Positions 49,877-61,263 of a DNA stretch of 64,000 nucleotides are shown piece by piece. This DNA is from Populus alba (lineage: Eukaryota > Streptophyta > Magnoliopsida > Malpighiales > Salicaceae), in the NCBI RefSeq assembly GCF_005239225.2, contig NC_133297.1:14248147-14312146 (forward strand), given 5' to 3'. The position numbers and the translations under genes are program-made. Positions within the stretch are counted from its first letter, which is position 1, and each line of letters opens with the position of its first letter. The notes beneath the pieces were generated by a model. That model did not search any database. It saw only the letters and a list, made by a program, of their open reading frames with translations, and was not told the origin of the DNA.

Positions 49877-50656
49877 TTAGTTCAAGAGGCTTAAAGTACT
49901 CAAGGATCTGGTGGGAGAGGCTTTTCGCTGCGGGGATTGGAGGGTTGGAAAAGAGTGGACATACTTGCAGTTGGGGCAAGAAGGAGAGGATTTGGAGAAG
50001 ATGACAAGAAGATGGCAATTCAAACATGCCAAAGCTACCATGTTGCTGTTGCTTGAGGCATGGTTCTTGTTATTAGAATCTTCAAGTGAACTAGTGGAGC
50101 TGCTGCATTCATCAGGACAGTTTGGCGCCATTGTCGATGACATATTGAGCTCGAGGTCTAGCTTTTGGTTCTTGGGCCAGTTCCAACTCTTTCTCAATGT
50201 TTTTCTGTTCAGATAATACATTCTCCCTGACTGCAGAAACCACAATTTTAGGAAATATCAGACTTTGAATTGACAAGAAAGCACATGTGCTTCATTATCG
50301 AAGTGTGTAGGCACTAAATTATGCCATATCAGCATTTTTATAGCTAGGAAATTGTACACTAAAGCAGAATTTAGACAGTGATCTGTGTGCGTGTCAAGCA
50401 AACAATATACAGAAAGAAAGAAAGAAAGATATACTTCAAGATCAAGGCATTGCTCGCAATCCAATGGTAGCGGGTCTTTAACATGAAGGTCGACACTCGC
50501 TTGGATCGGTGGTCCGTTTTTGAGCAGCTGATACTGATCAGAGAAGAACTTCCTCTTCCTGGAAGGGGTGTTTTCAGATTCTGATGATGATGAGCTATTC
50601 CTACCTTTTCCGAGAACAAACTGTGCCGGAGCTAACGACAGCTCTGTGATTTCCAT
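49877..50656 (-). CDS. CFL1-like WW-domain protein, two exons
   Basis: Exon 1 is 50656-50435 and exon 2 is 50230-49877, joined in phase 0 (donor GTATAT, acceptor CTGCAG) to give 191 residues. A Ser-rich N-terminus with a basic P-S-R-K-R-K patch (31-36) is followed by a WW-type module at about 62-94 (D-P-L-P-L-D-C-E-Q-C, then R-M-Y-Y-L-N-R-K-T, then Trp90), split by the intron. The C-terminus has two Cys pairs, C143xxC146 and C159xxC162, spaced like a small zinc ribbon. This architecture fits plant CURLY FLAG LEAF1-type proteins, which are described as partners of HD-ZIP IV factors in cuticle and epidermis development (known family role, from memory). Odd: the first signature Trp of the WW fold is Cys67 (TGC in place of TGG), and Trp90 is followed by N-W-P rather than the usual Pro pattern, so canonical proline-peptide binding is doubtful. 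The upstream leader is CT-rich on this strand (about 50750-50800). Confidence 0.85.
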
Positions 50657-52060
50657 TTTATGTATATATCCACCGAAACGTTTTGCTCCCTTCTCAGTAA
50701 CTTCCTTCTACTTCTGCCCTGTAACTTGGCTCTGCATCCTTTAAATCAATTCTCGAGGTCGAGGGAGGAGATAGAGAGTGAGACGAGAGGTAAAGACAGG
50801 AGCTGATTGAGGAAACTTTGCAAAGAAACAGGTAGTGCAGGCAGAGAACATCGCCAGTACTCTTCTCTCCTTCGGGTTTGCAAGAACAGGATTCATGCAG
50901 GAGAGGCGTGTCTACTAAAGAGGGTCCTTAAATTGCTTCCGTGATCATACCCATTATTGAGAGGAGGGCAGGCGAAGCATTAAAGGTGGCGAGTAGATGC
51001 CAACTTTAATGCCCCAAAATCCATCTCTACCTCTCTAAACATTTAAAACGAACCTACACCTGATCGATACGTGAAATCCAATTTCATGGCCGAGTTAATT
51101 TCTCAATTTTAAGTCCACATCTAACTTTTGTATTCTAAGTCCTACGTTAAATTTCATAATATATTGTATATTGTATTCTAATGTTTTTGTGAGCATACTC
51201 TTTGTTTTTTTAAACAACTAATATAAATTCATAATTAATATACCAGGTGGATAGGTGGAAACTGATATTTTTTAAAAAATAAATTAAGCAATATTTTTTA
51301 ACATAAAAAAAATGGTCAGGGTAAGTGGAACTCTTTGACAATGCTATTATTATTTCAACATAATAATTACTTCTAATTTCCCGCTTGGAGTTTCATCTAT
51401 ATATCCTTTTAAAGGAATATATATATCTCCCATCCATGCATTCACGTGGTCGAAACGACCTCGCATTCACATAAACTTAGAATTAATGGTTTATACCTTA
51501 CATCCATCACTAATTTCCCAGAAATTATTGCTGCGTAATCTTACTTTTCTTCTCATGGCTGGCTGGACCCATAATTCATTACCTTTTGCCCTAACCCTAA
51601 TAATACGAATAATATATATGCAGTAAACGAGGAAGCAGGAAACGGCAAGTATGGTGGGTGCGTATCGTACACATGATTTAAGCATTGCATGCAGTACTTT
51701 GGTATCTTACAATTCCTAGTTTCCAACGTTAATTTAACCTCATTAATATTTATCATGGTCAATGACAAATTAAGGAAATATATCAATTAGCGTGTAACAT
51801 GTGTATATATATATCAATCACAGTGAAACATATGTAGATGTTTTTTTCAAAAAAAAAAAAAAAAGTTTGAACATGTTAATTGTTGACTAAAACAGAAATA
51901 AATTTTAATTTGATTATGGAATCAGATTGAAATTTGATGTTTACATATAAATTTTCCTTTTTATCAGACACTGTATCAATCCAACATTAATGTATCATCT
52001 CATCTAGTTAAGCACACGATATTATTCAGATTTTAATCATCTGACACTCACTTCAGTCCA
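50657..52060. other. Upstream region of the CFL1-like gene
   Basis: The first 250 bp are CT-rich on the minus strand (gene leader). Beyond that the sequence is AT-rich, with no convincing frame; a short stretch 51540-51660 is more balanced but not recognised. Confidence 0.4.
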
Positions 52061-52067
52061 TTTTAAA

Positions 52068-52240
52068 GGGTATAACTCAATTAGTCAGGTTCTATATTTG
52101 CTTCATAAAAATCACTGATTCGAGTTTTACAAATTTTAAAATCACTAAAAACATATATAATTGTTAATTTCAGAACTTGCAAGATTAATCGAGGTATACA
52201 CAACCTTACCCAGACACCCACATTAATAAAAATAAAATTC
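52068..52240 (+). mobile_element. tRNA-derived SINE, older near full-length copy
   Basis: tRNA-like A box (TATAACTCAATTAGTCAGG, 52071-52089), B box (GATTCGAGTTTTAC, 52117-52130) and the tail GATTAATCGAGGTATACAC...CCCAGACACCCACATTAA, the same 3' domain as the younger SINE at 8.2 kb. The tail is A-rich (aataaaaataaaa). No clear duplication at the flanks, and many CpG-decay type differences, so it is older. Confidence 0.65.
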
Positions 52241-52539
52241 ATTCTATGCATATAATTTATTTAATCACGATATTAATTGTTAGCCCGGAGTGATGCTAGT
52301 TAGTGGAGTGATTAAGAGCTGGGAATTAACAAGTGTGATGTTTTGAGCGATCTGGAGCTGTTCCAACAAACAATAATAAATAATGGAGCGCCTCTCACTT
52401 GCAGGTTGTTGGGGCATGAACCCTATTTAATGGTGTTTTTAATGTTTCCTTGCTGATCTGTACCGACAATCTTTCCCCTTCAGAGTATTGAATTGAATAC
52501 CCCAGCAGCATTGGATTTATGGCCGCCCTGGGTTTAGGA

Positions 52540-52738
52540 GGGTGTTTCTAAAGTATTTGTTATTTAAAAAATATATTCAAATCATATTTTTTTTTTATTT
52601 TTTTAAAATTAATTTTAATATTAGTATATTAAAATGATATGAAAAAATAAAAAAATAATTAATTTAAAACCAAAAAATATAAAAAATCTTAATTTTTTTT
52701 TTTAAAAACTTCTAAAATCCAGAAACAAACACTATATA
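52540..52738 (+). mobile_element. 200-bp MITE family, copy 3
   Basis: Plus-strand copy: 'gtgtttctaaagtatttgtt', then 'aatattagtatattaaaatg', and at the far end 'ccagaaacaaacactat', which is the inverted repeat of the left end (GTGTTT / AAACAC). Confidence 0.55.
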
Positions 52739-52904
52739 TAATTTCTCCTACCACTCATGTCTATCTGACATACCCATAAACATGTAATGCCTTCTCCACC
52801 TACCGCTGTGTTATGCAATATATTTGTGATAAAATGCATCTAATTAATCTTGAACGCTACCACACTTTTTAGTTCTCCACGAAAAATTATGATTTAGAAA
52901 CTTC

Positions 52905-53185
52905 TTCTAGAAGGATAACATGGATTCTATTAAAAAATTATTTTAACTTAATAGCTTAATTTGTTAGGTGAGATTTTAAAATATAATTTATATTATTTTT
53001 TAACACTCCTTTGAATAAAAACTCTTTGAATTTGAAACTTATATAAGACTACATTAAATTATGCTTAATTTTTATCAAATAAATAAGGATGGTGAAATTC
53101 AAACTCATGACCACTTAATCATTAATGTTTTGATATCATATTAAATAACCATCTCAACTCAATAATTTAAGCTTTAACATGTTAA
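52905..53185 (-). mobile_element. tRNA-like dispersed repeat (SINE-like), minus strand
   Basis: On the minus strand: TTAAGCTTAAATTATTGAG-like lead, TATGATATCAAAAC (A-box-like, compare tggtatcagagc), GTGGTCATGAGTTTGAATTTC (B-box-like), then CCATCCTTATTTATTTGAT. This arrangement is a common decayed tRNA-related repeat in dicots (recollection). No coding potential. Confidence 0.4.
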
Positions 53186-53403
53186 TTCTTTGATCAGTTT
53201 TTTAATTTCTAATTGTTCTCTGTTCAAAGGGCAACAATCGATTGCCAATGTTAATTTGCAAAATCGAAACAAAATGGTTTTGAGAGACTATTACGAAAAC
53301 AAAAAACTTTTTTTCCCTTTGAAAAATTACTTTTTTTTACTTGATAATTGGCCATGCTATACGCAAAATCTCCATCGTGGAGAATATCCCGGCAAGCAAA
53401 AAC

Positions 53404-53426
53404 ATATATATATATATATATATATA
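53404..53426. repeat. (AT)11 microsatellite
   Basis: Uninterrupted AT run in intergenic sequence. Confidence 0.85.
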
Positions 53427-53429
53427 AAG

Positions 53430-54350
53430 AAGCTGAATCTATGCTTACAAATTTTGTAAAAAATATATATAAAAAAAGAAGTAAACAATTTTTTTTGTTC
53501 TTCTTATTCGACTAGCATTTTGGAACAAATGGAGTAGATAAAATCCCTTTTATATTTCCACTATTTAGCTAACCTTTTTCTTTTGATTGGACTTTTTAAC
53601 TAATTCTGCAAAATTTCTCCGAGTATCTGAAATTAAATTGAAAAAAAAAGGTACAAAACACTTGCCCTCCTACACGAACACACACACACTGATCCTGTGA
53701 ACATATATATAGTACATGGGAATTGATTGCTCTCGCATGAAGATAAACTCTTCCTTTCTAAAGTTATTTTATCGGGCAGCAGAGATACGCATTCAAGTAA
53801 TGAATGCAGAAGTTTCTCATCAGCTAACTAAAATATGGTTGGCTCTAATTAAGACCAACTTCATATTTAATAAGGTATACTTAGGACTAATCCATATTAA
53901 TGTTCAACAACCTTAACGGTGTGTTATGGTTTAGCCTGCTTAATTATAACTCAGCCAACCTCTCATTAATGCCTGCCTCTAATCCATTAACTGTATCACT
54001 CACACGCATTCTTGTGAGCCATTTCATCCCCCGAACTTGGAAGAAATATCTGAATAATTTTCATTTGATTTCGATTAGAAAATCTCAATTTCACTCTAAT
54101 ATTTTAGTGCCGTTTATTTACACGATTGCGAGAGCGTTTTAAACAAAACAAACTCTTGCATGTTTGATAAATTAAAAAACAGGATCTATTGTTCATGCAC
54201 CTTGCCTTTTACTACTTTTGCAATGTAGGGTTAATCGAAGCAGCTTACACTTAAAATCGAAGCAGCTTTTACCTCGAAAATTGGAACAGAGTTCTCGGAT
54301 AGGCTACATCAAGACTAGCTATAAATCTCATAGGAGATTTGAATTTCATT
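53430..54350. other. Intergenic, no gene recognised
   Basis: Open frames of 60-80 codons occur (53716, 53900, 54218) but are of random composition and have no recognisable motifs. Confidence 0.4.
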
Positions 54351-54354
54351 CAAA

Positions 54355-54548
54355 AACGATTTTAAAAAACTATTTTTTTAATTATTTTTGTTTATTTTAA
54401 GTTAATATTTTTTGGTGTTTTCATATTATTTTGATGTGGTGATGTAAAAAATAATTTTTTTTAAATAAAAAATATATTATTTTAAATATTTTCAAATAAA
54501 AAAAACACTTTAAAAAAATAATCTCTACCACATTTTTAAACACACATT
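54355..54548 (-). mobile_element. 200-bp MITE family, copy 4
   Basis: Minus-strand copy: on plus 'ttttcatattattttgatgt', then 'ttaaatattttcaaataaaa', 'aaacactttaaaaaa', ending in 'aaacacacatta'. Same core as the copies at 2.6, 19.1, 52.5 and 59.8 kb. Confidence 0.5.
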
Positions 54549-55320
54549 ACAGGATTAGCATTAGGATCGTATGACACCGGTGAGATCAACAAAATAAGAG
54601 TAAAACATAAATTAGTCCATCTGTTTTGTGAAACGAAAATGAATTAATTTATAACCTATTTGTAAACTCAATTCTTAATATATTTTTACTTGAGAAATGA
54701 AAAAAATGCTATTTATGTTTTATAAAATAAATTAATAAATACATGAACTGATAAATTAAAAGAAGTTATTAACACTAATTAAATATTAAATATTAAAACG
54801 AAGAGATGATCTTTATACTAGAAATAAAAGATAGAAGTACATTGAAATGTTTTACACTTGCTGTTATTTTTATTTTAAATTATTTTATAAGACAAATCAA
54901 ACTAATCTTTTGAAAAAATCATCAAACTAAAGAAATATAAAAAATAAACAATCAATATTTAAAGAATAAAAACTAACTTGATAAAAACAATTAATGGAAC
55001 AAATTGGCTTTCATAAAAAACACATCACCTCATGTTTATTTTTTTTTTCCTCAAGAGCGGATGATATATATGTCTTGTGCTCTTATTTTTATTTATTTAT
55101 TATTGTTTAGTCAACAATAGATCTCTTGTAATGGCAAGCAACTTGTCGTGTACTAGGTTGCTGCCTAAGAGTGTATTGAGTATTGTGGTAGCTATTATGG
55201 TTATGGTTTGAAAAAAAATATTTTTATAAAAAAAGTACTTTTAGTTAAGGCTGGTTTAGAAAAATATATGTTTGATTAAAACTGTGGTTGAAATTAAAAT
55301 TGAATAAAAAGTAGTTTAAT

Positions 55321-55991
55321 GTGTTTGGTTAAAAAAATGCTTTTCAAACTAAGATTATAAAATAATTAATATATATATATATTAATATTGATGGTTTTTA
55401 ATTTAAATATTATAGATTTAACTACTGTTATTATATTATGAAATAAATAATATTGATATCAAATATTTTTTATTGTTTGATCAAATTCTATAAATGTTAT
55501 GTCATTAAACTCTCGCTTTCTAATTTTTCACATAAAACACAATTAAAAAAATTATTTTTTTTTAATTAGGTCAGACCCGATTCAATGCATTTAGTTTTGA
55601 ACCGAACCTGGTTCGGCCAGAACAGTAGAGAGAAAAGCCAAGCGTTTTGCCCTTGTGTTAACACCCCTCCCCTCCTCTCCACCAAGATATTATATGCCTC
55701 TCTTTATCTCTTTTCTTTTATTAATCATACCTCACAATAATATTGATTTTCAACACGGCGACCGTTTTCTTTTCTCTGTTCATTGATGATAATGACACCA
55801 AGCATTCAATATTCACAAGAGGCTGGAGGAAACTCGATTGTGGCACCCATATAGCTGTTTTTTTAATTATTAGTATGGAACAAAAACACAGCAAAAAACA
55901 TAAAAAGTTGCTTCATCAAAACCTGTGAATAAACTTTATTTTTCATAGGTCCTATAAATCAAATCACAGTTGCATATTTATAACCAAACAC
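55321..55991. mobile_element. Non-autonomous TIR element with 11-bp TIRs and near-perfect 9-bp duplication
   Basis: Left terminus GTGTTTGGTTA (55321-55331) and right terminus TAACCAAACAC (55981-55991) are exact reverse complements. The flanks are tagtttaat (55312-55320) and tagttttat (55992-56000), identical at 8 of 9 positions. A 9-bp duplication is typical of Mutator-like elements. The interior has a GC-richer patch (55566-55660, 'ggtcagacccgattcaatgc') and no transposase frame. Confidence 0.55.
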
Positions 55992-56009
55992 TAGTTTTAT
56001 TGAATTTAA

Positions 56010-57257
56010 AAAAAAATGCAACAACTACTAATTAGCTAAATGCACTCTAAAACTCTACCACCATTGTGGTTACAAGAAAATAAGAAGAGTTTTTTTTTTT
56101 TTTTTTAAATAATCTATTTTTCAATTTATTTTTTATATAAAAACACCTTAAAAATCTCCATAAACCATTTACCAACCTCAAAATCATTAAATTTTTTTTT
56201 TTTTAATGAAACTAAACTTATTTTTTCAAGCATGTTTATAGAAACCAAGATCGATGAGTTTTGTTGCTTAAAAATGATTATTCATCAACTTTCTTTCGTC
56301 TTCACTAATTTTAGACGATTTCCTTTCCTTTCTCAAACTCACTGAAATGTTTAGAAAATAAACTTTATTAAATATAATTTTTTTTAGTGAATTTGAAATT
56401 AACCATGAAATTTCTTCTTGTTTTACTCTTTGATTCCCTGATCTTGAATTTTTTTCTTTTCTTTTCTCAACAACTTTTAATAAACTAATCATTAATTTGA
56501 ACATAAAAAAAATTTAGGATGAAAATTAAAAAAAAAAAAAAAAAACAAAAACTTTCAAGTCCCCCCCTTTTCGTGCATGACCTGCTAGAGACTTTGCTAG
56601 TTAAATCTTAAGCACAATGAAGTTGAGTGTGGGAAGTCATGAAAGAGTTTGATTCTCAAGTTTTTATGTTTGACTCCAATACCAGCTGCCTGGCCATAGT
56701 GGTGTTGCCAGAAAGAAGTCGGCTGCGAAAAGTTGGGTAAATTAAGGGCATAATGGCATGCAGCCATGGCAGGGAGTTGTCACTTCCTCTCCCCGCTTGA
56801 ATAGTGTGCTAAACCACAGCTGGGGTTATCTTCAAAGGCACATAGAATATCAGAGACTAGCCGTGGCTTAAAGACATTAAGCAAATGTACATCACCAAAC
56901 CAAAATGCATCCAGTAGAAAATAAGAAAATAAAAATGATATTTGTTGTTTTTGGCGAGTGTTGTATTACTTGACGGCAACTGTACAAATATACTTGTTAG
57001 AAAATCATTTTATTTGCAGAACACCACTGCACCGTCCCGAAACAATGGGTCAACTAACCAGAAACCAAACCCGTATGACAAATTAAGTCTTTGAAAAGCT
57101 TATGGCAACTGTCGAAATGGTTCTCTCTTTCATGCAGTGATGAATTGCTATTTTCTAAACTTATGAAACTACTCTCTAGTTACCTCTTGAAATAATACCA
57201 GAAGAGAAACATAGTCGCTGCATGCTTGGATAACAGAGTCAGATCTCAACAAGCGTT
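56010..57257. other. Intergenic leading to the 3' end of the GOT1-like gene
   Basis: AT-rich to about 56560, then balanced sequence to the stop codon at 57258 that likely holds the GOT1-like 3' UTR. No other gene seen. Confidence 0.4.
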
Positions 57258-59451
57258 TCAAGCAGAGCCCCTTCTCAAGTGATCAAGAAGCTGCAGTAAT
57301 TGCATTAATGTATATATTGGTCAGTTGTAGTAGAAGAATGAACTGGTCTCATGATAAAGGATGATAAGTAATTTTCTTCCAAGTCTAATAAAGATACATC
57401 AGGGTGAAACGAAGTTCAAGTACCACAAGGCAAAAAGTTTGATTGAAAAGCTTATTTTCATATTTTCTCCCTAAACATAAGGACTAGAGTGCAAATAATT
57501 GGGAAACTTAACTCTGAAATGGTTTTCAGTCAGCACTCTCAACCCTCTGAAAAGAAGATCATGGAAAATCTTTTCAAAGCTAAGAATGTACTAGGTTGCT
57601 ATCAATAAGCAATAGAAGTCACCGTAGTCACATAACAAACTATTGATGAGGTGTATATACATTGCCAAATACTTCAGGAAAATAAGAGCTCTATAATACA
57701 AAAGCAGGAATCGCATTATGTATAAAATTTCAGTAAACTGTGTAATTTAACCCTCCAAGAAAAAGGACTGGTAAAGTAACCTATAGTTGATGTCACATAC
57801 ATCCAAAAATAAATTTGATCAGGTAACAAGAAGCACGCATTTCATGCAAGCAAAAATCGCACAGGGAAAAGTCATCAGTTGCAAAAGTAAAAGGCTGCAA
57901 AGATAACCTGAAGGTTGAAAAGGCATCAAAAGAACTCACCGTTATAGGATACTGTATAATCCATCCAACAACAGGAATCTGATAGAGGAACACCTTGACA
58001 GAAGGCCAAAAGCCACTGGAAGAAAAAACAGCAATGCAATAGTTCAGCCACAGAAAACAGAAATAGTTAAGTTCAGAGCTTATGATAAAGATAAGAAACT
58101 AACCCAAATAGAGCAATGCAACTATATATTTCAAAGATAATTCCAACTACTGGCCACCGAACAAATATGAAAAAGAGCCCCAGGAGAAAACAAACAGAAC
58201 CCTGCAGAAGAAAGAACACTTTAAAATAACATCTATATGCATTTCCAATTCCGTCTGTCCTTACATGGTATAATTCTGATTTCTTACGCATGGATATATC
58301 TCTTCTCAAATTTAGAATAATCAGTACCAATCTAGAATTCACTACCAAGTTTTATATGATGCAAATTTCCATGTTGTTATTGGAAGAATGGGGGGTAATC
58401 CAGACTCAGGAGCACTTGATTACATCTTGGCAAAAACATTATTGGCCGATGAATAAAAAAAATGGAAATGAATTTCAACAGAGTACTACACCAAGTAAAA
58501 ATGCAAATCTTTTAGATATCAAACGGTAAAGTTTCAGTTTTCAGGATGAATCATTTCAAACTCCACCATTCCCTTTCTCAATGAATGTTAAAACCCCCTA
58601 GAGTAAACTACATATAATAGATAGTACATACAGAAGAGGGATGCTAGGTTTCATAGCACTTGAAAGGAAAACATCAATCTCTTGCCCATGAATGCAAGAT
58701 AGAGAAAACAAAAAGGCCTTTTCACATTAATCTAGTAGAGGACATTAAACGTGGGCAGCAACTCAGCTTTAAGAATGTTCCTTGGCCATGAAAGTGAATG
58801 CAAGATAGACAAAACAAAAGGTTAGCTCGCATCAATCCTATAGAGCATGTTACTTAGCAGCAGGTCGCAATGCAGCTTTAAGGATTTTCCTTAGCCATGA
58901 GAATCAAGCAAGCATGTTAGATATTTTCCAGATTGCAAAGACGCATAAGGTTTTCCACTTACTTTCAGCAAGGGGAGTCCGTAAAACATAAAGTTATAAG
59001 ATATCATGTGTTAGCAGTAAGCAAGAAAAACAATAAAAAAGATGTTCCTATTGATCGATACCTTATAATTAGCTCTGTTAGTAAAGAGCTTCCAGGTAGA
59101 ACGCCAACCAAGCAAAATGGCTACCCCAGATAACCAAAATATCTGATGACAGACAGACAGAAAAGAATTAAAGCAAGAAATTTAGAAAATCTCTGTCAAA
59201 AGTAAATGTTTAAAAAAGAACAGGGGAAAAAAAAAAACAGCCTTACATTCCCAAGGGCAAGCAAACCTCTATCAAACAAGAGAAGCGCACCAAGAAAGGT
59301 AAAGAAGATGCCAAAGCCAATGAGACCCAATCCAATTTCTGCAAAACAGTAGCTGAATTTTATTTCTCGAGAACAATACAACTGCGAGATAAAATTCTTA
59401 TTAAGTAGAAAAGGAGTACTCACTCTTCTGCTCATTTATTTCATAGGCCAT
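57258..59451 (-). CDS. GOT1: GOT1/SFT2-like vesicle transport membrane protein, six exons
   Basis: Coding exons: 59451-59424, 59338-59247, 59142-59062, 58201-58104, 58015-57940, 57290-57258. They total 408 nt and join without a frame break to 135 residues, the usual Got1 size. The protein opens M-A-Y-E-I-N-E-Q-K-K, then has four hydrophobic segments: residues 11-31, 34-52 (with F-D-R-G-L-L-A-L-G-N just before), about 69-83 and 86-100, followed by a short hydrophobic stretch (I-P-V-V-G-W-I-I) and a basic tail ending R-R-G-S-A. Known role: Got1/Sft2 proteins are small Golgi tetraspanning proteins that help vesicles fuse in ER-Golgi and endosome-Golgi transport. All six exons have GT-AG junctions. 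The start is fixed by the conserved N-terminus. A 5' UTR intron probably spans 59594-59479. The third coding intron holds a 105-bp-period tandem duplication. Best recalled counterpart: Arabidopsis At1g05785. Confidence 0.92.
58682..58920. repeat. 105-bp-period tandem duplication, third coding intron of the GOT1-like gene
   Basis: Two diverged units, from about 58682 and about 58785, share 'gaatgcaagatagagaaaac' / 'gaatgcaagatagacaaaac', 'cagctttaag' and 'ttccttggccatgaa'. A third partial start ('ttccttagccatgag') follows at 58887. Confidence 0.65.
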
Positions 59452-59478
59452 CTTGACCTCAATCCCACTCTCTTGAGT

Positions 59479-59594
59479 CTTCACAGCAGATAAATCAAAG
59501 AAATTTTTTGAAAATAAACAAAACAAGAAGAAGGTTTTCGGTCATTTGGGAATTGAAAATAAAATCAAATAAATCAAATCCAGAGAGGACTTAC
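59479..59594 (-). other. Probable 5' UTR intron of the GOT1-like gene
   Basis: On the minus strand a near-consensus donor GAG|GTAAGT at 59595/59594 is followed 116 bp later, after a T-rich stretch, by acceptor TGTGAAG|A at 59479/59478, 27 bp before the ATG. Leader introns are common in plant housekeeping genes. cDNA would settle it. Confidence 0.55.
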
Positions 59595-59837
59595 CTCTCC
59601 GGTTAGCAATTCACCACTTTCAATTCGTTATCTCTTTTAGCCGGAGACGACTGTCTATGTATTCGAGTGCTGTGAGCCCGACTCAATTCCCAGAGCCGAG
59701 GGGAATATTTGCGGAAAACGAAAAGAGTTTAGAAAGAGGTCAGCCCTGAGCCCATAATATTTAAACACCAAAGCCCACTAATTAGATTTTCCTTAGAGAT
59801 TTTTTTTTTCATGAGTGTTTTCTTTTCTTTTTTAGTT

Positions 59838-60095
59838 TATATTTATGAGTACAGTAAAGATTATATTTTAAAGTTCTTTTTTATTTGAAAATATATTAAA
59901 ATAATATATTTTTATTTTTTTAAAATTTATTTATGATATCAACAATTTTAAATAATCAAAAAACAAAAAAATAATAATTTAAAGCTATCACATTAAAACA
60001 ATTCAAAATTACTAAAAAAATCAATTTAAAACTAAAAAAATAAAATTTAAAAGTACAGTTGAACCACAATGTTAAACACTAATTAAGTATGATTC
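59838..60095 (+). mobile_element. 200-bp MITE family, copy 5
   Basis: Plus-strand copy just upstream of the GOT1-like gene: 'aaagttcttttttatttgaa', 'aatatattaaaataatat', ending 'gaaccacaatgttaaacact'. Sits about 230 bp beyond the leader exon, so it could contribute upstream sequence to that gene. Confidence 0.5.
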
Positions 60096-60304
60096 GGCCA
60101 TTTGGCATATGATTTGGGCTCAATAAATATGACCCAACATTTTTTTAAAATGACCTAGTTAGTATTATAGCATTCATGGGTTGAGTCATCACAATTTATC
60201 TTTTACATCTACAGTTTCTTTAACAAACATAAATCTTCATATCTCGAATTCAAAAAATTTAAAAATAAATTTGACAAACTATCTAAGCATAAGACTTTTA
60301 GGCT

Positions 60305-61065
60305 TCCCTTGTTTTCTAAAAAATCATTTCTTTTTGGAAAATGGTTTAAATGGAAAATAAATTATAGAAAATAGATTATTTGTTGATGTTTAACAGTGTT
60401 AGCCAAACTAGATGAATAAACTTCTTTCCAATGGGATCAACCACTGTTTCCTTCGCTGCTTTCCTTAGTCTTGCTTCTTAATCCTGGAAAGAAGAAAAGG
60501 CTTGCATTCACCCGTTCAATCAGTTCTACCTTGACTTGAAACAGACATAAATTGAAAAATATTTTTCAATATTTGACTATTCCATAAAAAACAAGTTGAA
60601 AATTAAAATTTTAAATATTTTTCTCAAGTTTATTAAAAGTATTGGCACCAAAACTAACAAATGAAAAAAGTTGAAAGATGATGAAATTGAAAATAAAAAT
60701 CTAGTTTCATAAACTATTTCAAAACAAAATACCAATCAAATAAAAAAAGGATAAGAGAAAAAAAAATAACAATAAAAAATAAAGATCAAAGTTAATTTAA
60801 AAATCAAATTATAAGGGATGAAATTGAAAATAAAAAAGTAAAAAAAAATTCAATGCAAAATATATAACAATCAAAAGATTGAGAAACAAATTTGATATAA
60901 TCAACAAATAATAATATATTTTTATTTTTTACAACTTCTGAAAAGTATATTCCACCCAAAATAAAAAGAAAAATATTATTTTGAAAATCAAGCTAAATTT
61001 TCATGTGATTGGAAAATGTTTTCAATTGATTAATTATTTTAATGGTAAATAAACATGAAAAAGTT
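60305..61065 (+). mobile_element. 750-bp TIR element, copy B (with insertion)
   Basis: Same landmark order as the 27.6-kb copy: 'ttttctcaagtttattaaaa' (60621), 'agatcaaagttaatttaaaa', 'aacaatcaaaagattgagaa', 'tttgatataatcaacaaata' and 'gattggaaaatgttttcaat'. Its left end near 60310 is separated from the rest by a GC-richer stretch (60400-60540), possibly an insertion. Confidence 0.55.
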
Positions 61066-61263
61066 TAGAATTATCCTCTATTAGTGCTTTAGCTAACTAG
61101 GTTAATTTGTTAATTTTTTTATCGATTGATCATGGATAACCCTTTTCTTTTTTTCCATTATTGTGAGTTTCAATAACAATATCATGTTAATAGCATGTAC
61201 TTTTATATTTCTGACAACTATCCTTACAAGTTGATAAGTCAAAGTTTTTGACTCAATATTTTG

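Noticed and set aside
49731..50216. 98-codon and 101-codon frames around the second exon of the CFL1-like gene
   Set aside because: Alternative-frame or antisense shadows; the spliced frame contains the conserved Cys pairs and WW segment.
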